A stretch of 38,708 bases of DNA from Paludibacteraceae bacterium. Its GTDB lineage: Bacteria; Bacteroidota; Bacteroidia; Bacteroidales; Paludibacteraceae. How positions within the stretch are numbered: the first letter of the stretch is position 1; each line of letters starts with the position of its first letter. The DNA lies in assembly GCA_905233925.1 (NCBI GenBank), contig CAJOFV010000005.1:1-38708 (forward strand), in the 5' to 3' direction. The position numbers and the translations under genes are program-made. Under the pieces are notes generated by a model. It had not been told where the DNA came from and did no database searches. It was given only the letters and a program-made list of their open reading frames with translations. Below are positions 7,111-13,725 of the stretch, piece after piece.

Positions 7111-7595
7111 TGACAAGGGCGGAGAGTTTATATAACAGGTTGTCCCCGCAGTTTGCCGGCTTTCTCAAGGAACACAGTAAACGCTGTACTACGGAACGCA
7201 TGACGATTCTGCGCTACTGCTGCAACCAACGCAAACGCATAACGTACGCCTATTTGAGGGCTTGCGCCGAAATAGACCACATCTGCCTGCAATCGATATA
7301 TAATACGATGGAGCTGCTGGCAAAGGCAAATATCGTCGTCCGCGAGCAGGACAACGGCACTCCGATTCCGTCATTTGCGGTGCAGATGGAAAAACGTAAC
7401 ACTATCCGATTGATTTGCACCAAATGCAAACGGGTGGAAGATTTCAAGGACAAGCTTGTATATGACCGCTTGAAACTGCGGAAGTACAGAAATTTTAACA
7501 TCAAGTATTACACAGCAACCGTTTACGGAGAGTGTAAGAATTGCAAAAAACTGAGAGTACATGGAAAATCAAACACTAATGATGACGGGGTATAA
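7110..7595 (+). CDS. Fur-family transcriptional regulator, divergent
   Basis: 161 residues with the Fur layout: winged helix (about 10-80; TTERMTILRYC, then SIYNTMELLAKANIV) and a C-terminal dimerisation domain. The structural zinc cysteines are present as LICTKC (103, 106) and GECKNC (142, 145). The His/Glu-rich sensory metal site of classical Fur/Zur/PerR (HHDH, HxHxH) is not seen; the position before the first CxxC reads RNTIR instead of a His cluster. It probably binds DNA and zinc structurally but may not sense metal in the usual way. It overlaps the stop of the upstream gene by one base and the downstream peptidase start by up to 35 bases, indicating coupled translation. Confidence 0.8.
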   Translation: MTRAESLYNRLSPQFAGFLKEHSKRCTTERMTILRYCCNQRKRITYAYLRACAEIDHICLQSIYNTMELLAKANIVVREQDNGTPIPSFAVQMEKRNTIRLICTKCKRVEDFKDKLVYDRLKLRKYRNFNIKYYTATVYGECKNCKKLRVHGKSNTNDDGV

Positions 7596-8268
7596 CCTGT
7601 ACTGGATACTATTTTTCGGCATCACTGTTGCAAGCTGGATAGTAAGTTCGCTGTTGGAGCGCCGTTTCAAAAAATATTCGGAGGTAAAACTATCCATGAC
7701 GGGCAAGGAAGTCGCCGAAAAAATGCTGCGCGACAACGGCCTTACGGATGTCAAAGTGACGAGCACCACAGGTCATCTGACTGACCACTACAACCCGCAG
7801 AACAAGACGGTGAACTTGTCTGAATCGGTGTATAACGAAGCGAATGTCGCCGCGGCGGCGGTGGCTGCCCATGAGTGCGGGCATGCGGTGCAACACGCAA
7901 AGGCTTACGCGCCGCTGAAGATGCGTTCGGCGTTGGTGCCGGTGGTGTCTTTCAGCAGTAAATGGGTGACATGGATTCTGCTGATAGGAATGTTTGTAGT
8001 TGAAAGTTTTCCGCTTCTGTTGGAAGTAGGAATCGGATTATTCGCGTTGACAACGTTGTTTTCGTTCATTACTTTGCCGGTGGAGGTGGATGCCAGCCGC
8101 CGCGCAGTAAACTGGCTTGAGGAATACGGCGTTACCGACCGCGAGAACACCGCGTTGGCGTCCAAAGCGCTACATAGCGCCGCCTATACATACGTTGTAG
8201 CCGCCTTGTCATCACTTGGCACCTTAATATATTATATTCTGGTGCTGGTGGGAAGAAGAAGTAACTGA
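7561..8268 (+). CDS. Membrane zinc metallopeptidase (Zn_peptidase_2 / YugP-like)
   Basis: 235 residues. An N-terminal membrane helix (about 10-28) is followed by a region with NLSESVYNEANVAAAAVAAH and the zinc-binding HECGH (104-108). Further transmembrane helices lie at about 130-175 and 210-230. A conserved EVDASRRAVNWL segment after the membrane helices supplies the expected third ligand region. This matches family PF04298, membrane-embedded HExxH peptidases of unknown substrate. The first ATG is at 7561; ATGs at 7579 and 7582 are alternatives. All overlap the end of the fur-like gene. The length is typical of the family. Confidence 0.88.
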   Translation: MENQTLMMTGYNLYWILFFGITVASWIVSSLLERRFKKYSEVKLSMTGKEVAEKMLRDNGLTDVKVTSTTGHLTDHYNPQNKTVNLSESVYNEANVAAAAVAAHECGHAVQHAKAYAPLKMRSALVPVVSFSSKWVTWILLIGMFVVESFPLLLEVGIGLFALTTLFSFITLPVEVDASRRAVNWLEEYGVTDRENTALASKALHSAAYTYVVAALSSLGTLIYYILVLVGRRSN

Positions 8269-8288
8269 TATTTGCGTACAACGCAACC

Positions 8289-8362
8289 GGCCCCGTAGCT
8301 CAATTGAATAGAGTGTCAGATTCCGGTTCTGAAGGTTCTGGGTTTGAGCCCCAGCGGGGTCA
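8289..8362 (+). tRNA. tRNA-Arg (CCG) with A19-U56 in place of G19-C56
   Basis: Acceptor GGCCCCG pairs with CGGGGTC (8355-8361), with one G-T pair and discriminator A at 8362. The anticodon loop TTCCGGT gives CCG. The D loop reads AATTGAATA, so the normally invariant G19 is A. The T loop reads TTTGAGC, so C56 is U. The two bases form the D-loop/T-loop tertiary pair, so the change is compensatory and the tRNA is probably functional. CCA is not encoded. Confidence 0.88.
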
Positions 8363-8476
8363 CAAGAAGCTTACGTAGCAAAGCGAAGAAAGGTTTTTCC
8401 CGCGCCCAGCGGGGTCACAAGAAGCTTACGTAGCAAAGCAAAGAAAGGTTTTTCCCGCGCCCAGCGGGGTCACAAG
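8351..8476 (+). repeat. 55-bp tandem repeats built on the 3' end of tRNA-Arg
   Basis: The segment from CCAGCGGGGTCACAAGA (8351, the last bases of the tRNA) onward recurs at 8406 and 8461, a period of exactly 55. Copies one and two differ at one base (GCGAAG versus GCAAAG); the third is cut after about 16 bases. Each unit contains an almost palindromic GCTTACGTAGC. Repeated tRNA 3' ends are a classic mark of tRNA-targeted integration sites, but no integrase is nearby. Confidence 0.9.
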
Positions 8477-8489
8477 ATTTTTTTCTTGG

Positions 8490-9314
8490 ATGGTACACAT
8501 CTACTACAATCCGTTTGCCGGTGCGGGTAATGCCGCAAAGTTATTGAAACGTGTGCAGGATTTTCTGACGCACGAAGACAAGCGTTTTGTATTGCTCCCG
8601 CAAGATTTGGCATCTGTTTCCGAGGATACGCCGATTACGGTTATCGGCGGAGACGGGACGTTCAATGCCCTGCTCAATGCCTTGCCAAATCCCGAAAAGT
8701 ACCGTTTTATCCTGCTCTCAGGCGGCACAAGCAACAGCCTCTATTCGCAAATCAGTCCGAAAGAAGATCCGATTGTCAAACTGCGCCGGTATTTTTCTGC
8801 TCCAAAGTTTCGGAAAATTGACCTTGCAGAAATAAGCGTTGACGGCAAGTCATACCGTTTTGTCAACGAAGCAAGTGCCGGATTTGCAGCAGCCATCGCC
8901 CGAAGCATCGAGCAACGTAATACCAAGCATTTCTTCAACCGGATGAAACTCAACGAGTTAGCATATATCGCCACGGCTTTCCGGTGTTGGGTAAATGAGG
9001 AACCGTATTTTCTATCCTTTTGCAACAACCGGCGCATCAGCGGGGATTTGATTCCCTGCGTAAACGCGGATTTGTCCGACGGAAAAATTGATTGTTATGA
9101 ACTCTCCTGCCCGCGGCTGCGGTTGCCGTTCGAACTGACGCGGCTTGTCAAGGCCAAGCAAGACAAACCGTCCCCCTTCGTCACCAGAACGCAGGTCGCC
9201 AACGCAGAATGGCACTTTGAAAAACCATTACCGGTAGAAATTGACGGCAATCCCCTGCCTGCAGCCCAAGACATCCGGATTAGTCTGTATCCGGAGAAGA
9301 TACGGGTTTTCTGA
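8490..9314 (+). CDS. Diacylglycerol/sphingosine kinase-type lipid kinase
   Basis: 274 residues with the DAGK catalytic fold: YYNPFAGAGNA near the N-terminus and the nucleotide-binding GGDGTFN (53-59), then LSGGTSNSLYSQI. The C-terminal beta domain (about 130-270) contains FVNEASAGFAAAIA and VEIDGNPLP. The family phosphorylates lipid hydroxyls at the inner membrane; the substrate cannot be told from sequence. It is a second, more divergent member beside the one at 25337. The ATG lies 14 nt after the end of the tRNA-derived repeats. The gene overlaps the convergent exosortase gene by 35 bp at the 3' end. Confidence 0.85.
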   Translation: MVHIYYNPFAGAGNAAKLLKRVQDFLTHEDKRFVLLPQDLASVSEDTPITVIGGDGTFNALLNALPNPEKYRFILLSGGTSNSLYSQISPKEDPIVKLRRYFSAPKFRKIDLAEISVDGKSYRFVNEASAGFAAAIARSIEQRNTKHFFNRMKLNELAYIATAFRCWVNEEPYFLSFCNNRRISGDLIPCVNADLSDGKIDCYELSCPRLRLPFELTRLVKAKQDKPSPFVTRTQVANAEWHFEKPLPVEIDGNPLPAAQDIRISLYPEKIRVF

Positions 9315-9858
9315 TTTTTTCCACGTACCACACCCACAGCAGGAACATCACTCCGTAAAAAATGTACTTGAAGATATACGTGTGCAAGACATTGAACCAT
9401 TCGGGGTGAAATTCAATGAGCATGGTGATGGCAAATATCCGAAAGATATTAAAACCGAAGATGCACAGCCAGCCGAAAGGAATGAACCACAGTTTGGACT
9501 TCCAGTCTCCAGGTGTTGCCAACAGGATGCACAGCCAGATAAAGCCCTGCTTGATCGGGGTGCATGCCCAAACGATGCGAGTGGTAGTGCCCGAAGTGAA
9601 ACGCAAGGTAATGGCATCCGCCTGATAAATCGTATCGCGAAATAACGACACCAGCCAATAAACCGCCTCCGCCGTTACTTCCGACATCCATGTAAACGGT
9701 GCTGTTATATCCATCCCGAACCACGTCACCGCCATGTCATACTCATCGCCCTGCACCGTGAATTTCCAAAAGTAATTGCTTGCGAACAACACCAACACAA
9801 AGATAATAATATCTTTGTAAGGCTTGAGTTTGGACCATATTTGTTTTACGTCTGCCAC
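9280..9858 (-). CDS. Exosortase/archaeosortase-family protein
   Basis: 192 residues with about five transmembrane helices. The three catalytic residues of the family are in order: Cys99 in WACTPIKQG, Arg140 in FNIFRIF and His159 in NVLHTYIFKY. The family cleaves C-terminal sorting signals in the inner membrane and links or releases exported proteins. The start is GTG at 9858, directly after the tsaD stop (TAG then GTG), so it is the second gene of the tsaD transcript. No obvious substrate with a PEP-CTERM-like tail and no dedicated polysaccharide cluster adjoins it. The family is clear; its job here is unknown. Confidence 0.87.
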   Translation of the reverse strand: MADVKQIWSKLKPYKDIIIFVLVLFASNYFWKFTVQGDEYDMAVTWFGMDITAPFTWMSEVTAEAVYWLVSLFRDTIYQADAITLRFTSGTTTRIVWACTPIKQGFIWLCILLATPGDWKSKLWFIPFGWLCIFGFNIFRIFAITMLIEFHPEWFNVLHTYIFKYIFYGVMFLLWVWYVEKIRKPVSSPDTD

Positions 9859-10920
9859 CTAAATCGTTGTTTTTGCAAAAGGCACAGCATCTATCGGACA
9901 ATATTCGCCGTCCAGGAACTTATAGTAACCTGCTTGGGCAATCATTGCCGCATTGTCCGTCGTGAACGAGAACGGCGGGATAAACACATCCCACTTGTAA
10001 CGCCGTCCGTAGTCGATGAACGCGTCCCGCAAACCACTATTGGCACTCACGCCGCCTGCGACAGCTATCTGATTGATTTTAAGGTCTTTAGCCGCCTTTT
10101 TAAGTTTGCGCATCAGCACATCTATTATCGTGTATTGCAGCGAGGCGCAGAGGTTTTCCTTGAGATTCGGCATACAATCCGCAAGCTCATCCACCGAAGC
10201 CACGCCATGCGCTTTCATCAAGTAACGGATGGTATAGAGAAAGGACGTCTTCAGACCGCTGAACGAATAATCATAACCGGCTATGTTCGGCTCGGCGAAC
10301 ACAAATGCTTTCGGGTCGCCCTGTTTGGCAAGTTTGTCAATCCACGGCCCGCCCGGATAAGGCAAACCGAGCACTTTAGCACATTTGTCAAAGGCCTCTC
10401 CGGCGGCATCATCAATGGTCTGACCGATAATCGACATCTTCGGCATGTGCTTGCCTTCCTGCGCCTCAACCTTGACGATTTGGCTGTTTCCGCCGCTTAC
10501 AAGCAGGCACAGGAACGGATATCGCGGGTAGTGCGGTTCTGCTCCTTCAGTAACCACAAAATGCGCCATTACATGCCCTTGCAGGTGATTGACCTCCACC
10601 AGCGGAATACGAAGCGCCAACGCCAAGCCTTTCGCAAACGATGTACCGACCAACAGGCTGCCAAGCAGTCCCGGACCGCGGGTAAACGCAATCGCCGACA
10701 GTTCGGATTTATCCACTCCGGCGCGCTTCAGGGCGGTATCCACGACAGGCAGAATATTGAGCTGATGTGCGCGGCTTGCAAGTTCCGGCACAACACCGCC
10801 GAACTCTTCGTGTACCTTCTGCGAAGCGGTAGCATTGGAACGCAGCACGCCGTCAACCAGCACAGCAGCTGACGTATCGTCACAACTCGATTCTATGGCT
10901 AATATAACCGTTTTCTTCAT
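9859..10920 (-). CDS. tsaD: tRNA N6-adenosine threonylcarbamoyltransferase TsaD
   Basis: Transfers the threonylcarbamoyl group to A37 of ANN-decoding tRNAs, working with TsaB, TsaE and TsaC. The 353-residue protein begins MKKTVILAIESSCDDTSAAV, the family signature. It has the metal ligands in NHLQGHVMAH (His112, His116), the LLVSGGNSQIV and AGGVSANSGLR nucleotide-binding motifs, and TDNAAMIA near the end. The ATG at 10920 is chosen because it gives the standard N-terminus and lies just after a promoter; an upstream extension has no family similarity. The long plus-strand open frame over this gene is a shadow. Confidence 0.97.
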   Translation of the reverse strand: MKKTVILAIESSCDDTSAAVLVDGVLRSNATASQKVHEEFGGVVPELASRAHQLNILPVVDTALKRAGVDKSELSAIAFTRGPGLLGSLLVGTSFAKGLALALRIPLVEVNHLQGHVMAHFVVTEGAEPHYPRYPFLCLLVSGGNSQIVKVEAQEGKHMPKMSIIGQTIDDAAGEAFDKCAKVLGLPYPGGPWIDKLAKQGDPKAFVFAEPNIAGYDYSFSGLKTSFLYTIRYLMKAHGVASVDELADCMPNLKENLCASLQYTIIDVLMRKLKKAAKDLKINQIAVAGGVSANSGLRDAFIDYGRRYKWDVFIPPFSFTTDNAAMIAQAGYYKFLDGEYCPIDAVPFAKTTI

Positions 10921-10929
10921 AATCCGCCG

Positions 10930-10961
10930 CAAAATTACTGCTTTTTTCTCACATACACAAA
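10930..10961 (-). promoter_or_regulatory. Promoter of tsaD and the exosortase gene
   Basis: On the minus strand TTTG (10961-10958), 20 nt, TAATTTTG (10937-10930). It lies about 10 nt before the ATG, so the mRNA would be nearly leaderless. A second TAATTTTG at 11030-11023 lacks a matching upstream element. Confidence 0.65.
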
Positions 10962-11049
10962 TTTTACACTTGAAAACGTCAATAATCCAGTCTCCTTGCA
11001 CTATATCTTTCGCGTTTTTGGGCAAAATTACGATTTTTTGCGCAATAAA

Positions 11050-11081
11050 TTTGCAGATATCAAAAAAAAGCAGTAATTTTG
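11050..11081 (+). promoter_or_regulatory. Promoter of the waaA-led operon
   Basis: TTTG (11050-11053), 20 nt, TAATTTTG (11074-11081), about 21 nt before the ATG at 11103. It may serve the long co-directional gene run that follows, as I see no other consensus promoter before 24326. Confidence 0.75.
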
Positions 11082-11102
11082 CGGGCTTTTGATTATAAAT
11101 AA

Positions 11103-12338
11103 ATGCGACTATATTTTTTATTGATACGAATAGCGGCGCTGCTGGGTCACCGCAAAGCCAAGTTGCTGACAGCAGGTCAGCGGCAGGCGCGCGCCTTGTT
11201 GCGTTCGGAAAAGGCTTTTGAGCCGGGCGAGTGGATTTGGTTCCACGCCGCATCGGTAGGGGAATTCGAGCAGGCGCGCCCGATTATCGAGAAACTTCGG
11301 AACACGGAAAAGCACCGGAATTACAAGATTCTGGTCACTTTCTTCTCGCCGTCGGGCTATGAGTTGCGTAAAAACTATGATTTGGCGGACAAAGTGATGT
11401 ACCTGCCGTTCGCAACGCGGCGCAACGCAAAGCGTTTCTTGGATGCCTTGCAGCCGAAAATGGCGATATTCGTCAAGTACGAGTTCTGGCCTGCCTACCT
11501 GCGCCAACTCCACAAACGCCAGATTCCAACCTATCTGATTTCGGGTATTTTCCGTCCGAAACAGCTGTTTTTCCGCCCGTGGGGCGGCTGGTATCGCCGT
11601 CTGCTACGTTATTTTACATATCTGTTTGTTCAGAACAACGAGTCAGCCGAACTGTTGCGCGGCATCGGTTTGAGCAACGTAACCGTTGCCGGCGACACGC
11701 GTTTTGACCGCGTGAAAGAGATTGCCGAACGCTCCAAACAAATCCCTGTGGTGGAGCATTTCATCAAGCCTTCAAGCAACGGAATTTTCCAGTTGCCGGA
11801 CACGCCGGTGATTGTGGCGGGAAGCACCTGGGTGCCGGACGAAGTATTGTTGGCAAAGTATCTGGACGAGCATGAGGATGTGAAACTGATTCTCGTACCG
11901 CACGAGATTGACGAATCCCACTTGCATATGGTTTTCCAGATTTTCCAGGGGCGTTACGTGCGTTTCACGGAGGCGACTCCGCTGAATCTGAACCATGTCC
12001 GCGTGTTGGTGATTGACACGGTAGGATTGCTGTCGTCTATTTACCGTTACGGCCAAGTGGCGTATGTCGGAGGCGGTTTCGGCGTCGGAATACACAACAC
12101 GCTGGAACCGGCGGTGTTTGGAATGCCGGTGCTGTTCGGTCCGAATTACCAGCACTTCCGCGAAGCGAAAGGCCTGGCGGCTTGCGGCGCCGGACTGCCC
12201 GTGAAGGACTACGAAACATTTGCCGCAGCCATGGATAACGCCCTGGAGCAGCACGCAGAACTGGGCGCCAAAGCCAAAGAATACATCGCCGCCGAACTCG
12301 GGGCAACAGACTGCATTTACAATCAACTGTTTAAGTAA
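11103..12338 (+). CDS. waaA: 3-deoxy-D-manno-octulosonic acid transferase (Kdo transferase)
   Basis: Adds Kdo from CMP-Kdo to lipid A precursors at the inner face of the inner membrane. The 411-residue protein has an N-terminal hydrophobic anchor and the glycosyltransferase-N domain with WFHAASVGEFEQA (about 46-58, catalytic Glu54). The second GT-B domain has VAGSTWVPDE, LVPHEIDE, and VAYVGGGFGVGIHNTLEPA leading to MPVLFGPNYQHF. Length and motifs are normal. The 45-nt gap to hisS is almost entirely an octamer array (12341-12380). Confidence 0.95.
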   Translation: MRLYFLLIRIAALLGHRKAKLLTAGQRQARALLRSEKAFEPGEWIWFHAASVGEFEQARPIIEKLRNTEKHRNYKILVTFFSPSGYELRKNYDLADKVMYLPFATRRNAKRFLDALQPKMAIFVKYEFWPAYLRQLHKRQIPTYLISGIFRPKQLFFRPWGGWYRRLLRYFTYLFVQNNESAELLRGIGLSNVTVAGDTRFDRVKEIAERSKQIPVVEHFIKPSSNGIFQLPDTPVIVAGSTWVPDEVLLAKYLDEHEDVKLILVPHEIDESHLHMVFQIFQGRYVRFTEATPLNLNHVRVLVIDTVGLLSSIYRYGQVAYVGGGFGVGIHNTLEPAVFGMPVLFGPNYQHFREAKGLAACGAGLPVKDYETFAAAMDNALEQHAELGAKAKEYIAAELGATDCIYNQLFK

Positions 12339-12340
12339 CA

Positions 12341-12380
12341 ATCTTCAAATTTTCAAATCCTCAAATCTTCAAATTATCAT
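12341..12380 (+). repeat. Octamer array 1, waaA-hisS gap
   Basis: Five units with an 8-bp period: ATCTTCAA, ATTTTCAA, ATCCTCAA, ATCTTCAA, and a degenerate ATTATCAT. It starts 3 nt after the waaA stop and ends 3 nt before the hisS ATG. Confidence 0.9.
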
Positions 12381-12383
12381 CGC

Positions 12384-13688
12384 ATGGCACAGAAACCCAA
12401 CATACCAAAAGGAACACGTGACTTCGGACCGCTTGAAATGGCACGCCGGAACTATATATTCTCAACCATCCGTTCTGTCTTCGCGCTCTACGGATTCCAA
12501 CAGATTGAGACGCCCTCGATGGAACTCATGTCCACCCTGATGGGCAAGTACGGCGAGGAAGGCGACAAACTGCTCTTCCGCATACAGAACTCCGGAGAAA
12601 AGGCGAACGAAGCCCCCGAAAAAGGCTTGCGTTACGATCTCACGGTGCCGTTTGCACGCTACATCGTTCAGCACCGCGAAGATATAGCTTTCCCGTTCCG
12701 CCGTTACCAGATTCAGCCGGTTTGGCGCGCTGACCGCCCGCAGAAAGGGCGTTACCGCGAGTTCTACCAGTGCGATGTCGATGTTATCGGCACCGATTCG
12801 CTGGTTTCCGAACTCGAACTGATTCAAATCGTTGAAGAGGTATACAAACGCCTCAACATCAGGGTCTGCCTGCATATCAACAACCGCAAAATCCTTGCCG
12901 GAATAGCCGAAATAATCGGCGCGCCCGACAAGATTATCGATATCACCACTGCCATTGACAAACTCGACAAAATCGGTCAGGACAATGTCAACAAGGAACT
13001 TTCCGAACGCGGTTTGAGCGACGATGCCATCGCCAAACTTCAGCCGATTCTGGCGTTACAGGGCTCCAACGACGAGAAACTGAACACCATCGCCGGCATA
13101 CTCAAAGACGACGAAACCGGCTCCAAAGGAGTTGAAGAAATGCGCACAGTGCTGGCGCTGGCAAAGGATTGTACGCTGCCGATTGCGCTTGACCTCACGC
13201 TCGCGCGCGGACTCAACTATTACACTGGCACGATTTTTGAAGTAAAAGCATTAGACGCACAAATCGGTTCAATTACCGGCGGCGGCCGGTATGACAACCT
13301 CACCGGCATCTTCGGACTTCCGAACGTCAGCGGAGTGGGTATTTCCTTCGGCGCAGACCGTATTTACGACGTGCTGACCGAGCTCAACCTCTTCCCGCAA
13401 GAGATGCCGGGTGCCACGCAAGTTCTCTTTGCCGCTTTTGGCGATGAAGAACTGCAATATGCCCTGAATTGGGCAAAGCAGCTCCGCGGACACAACATCC
13501 GTGTCGAGGTTTATCCCGAGCCTGCAAAAATGAAAAAACAGATGTCCTACGCCGACTCAAAAGCCATTCCTTTCGTCGCAATTGTCGGCGGAAACGAAAT
13601 GCAAACCGGAACCGTCATGCTCAAAAACATGACCACAGGCGAACAAACACAACTGAACATTGAACAACTGATAAATAAACTTTCGTAA
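12384..13688 (+). CDS. hisS: Histidyl-tRNA synthetase
   Basis: Class II synthetase charging tRNA-His. In the 434-residue protein, KGTRDFGP at the N-terminus, motif 2 in [20 protein letters not shown], the histidine-specific [15 protein letters not shown] and motif 3 in [15 protein letters not shown] are all present. A C-terminal anticodon-binding domain (about 340-434) completes it. The ATG at 12384 directly follows octamer array 1. It is the second gene of the waaA transcript. A short inverted repeat overlaps its stop. Confidence 0.96.
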   Translation: MAQKPNIPKGTRDFGPLEMARRNYIFSTIRSVFALYGFQQIETPSMELMSTLMGKYGEEGDKLLFRIQNSGEKANEAPEKGLRYDLTVPFARYIVQHREDIAFPFRRYQIQPVWRADRPQKGRYREFYQCDVDVIGTDSLVSELELIQIVEEVYKRLNIRVCLHINNRKILAGIAEIIGAPDKIIDITTAIDKLDKIGQDNVNKELSERGLSDDAIAKLQPILALQGSNDEKLNTIAGILKDDETGSKGVEEMRTVLALAKDCTLPIALDLTLARGLNYYTGTIFEVKALDAQIGSITGGGRYDNLTGIFGLPNVSGVGISFGADRIYDVLTELNLFPQEMPGATQVLFAAFGDEELQYALNWAKQLRGHNIRVEVYPEPAKMKKQMSYADSKAIPFVAIVGGNEMQTGTVMLKNMTTGEQTQLNIEQLINKLS

Positions 13689-13698
13689 CTTTACGAAA
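13681..13698. promoter_or_regulatory. Perfect 8-bp inverted repeat at the hisS stop
   Basis: TTTCGTAA (13681-13688, including the TAA) and TTACGAAA (13691-13698) are separated by 2 bp. It lies 28 bp before the C10 peptidase start and could be an operator; there is no T-run to make it a terminator. Confidence 0.35.
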
Positions 13699-13725
13699 TA
13701 TGTTAAACAAATAATTTTTACAACC

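Noticed and set aside
8351..8476. 55-bp repeats as CRISPR or as extra tRNA copies
   Set aside because: There are no unique spacers, and each copy holds only the last ~12 bases of the tRNA.
9841..10872. Long plus-strand open frame (343 codons)
   Set aside because: It is antisense to tsaD, which has full family motifs; the product is Arg/His/Cys-rich without domains.
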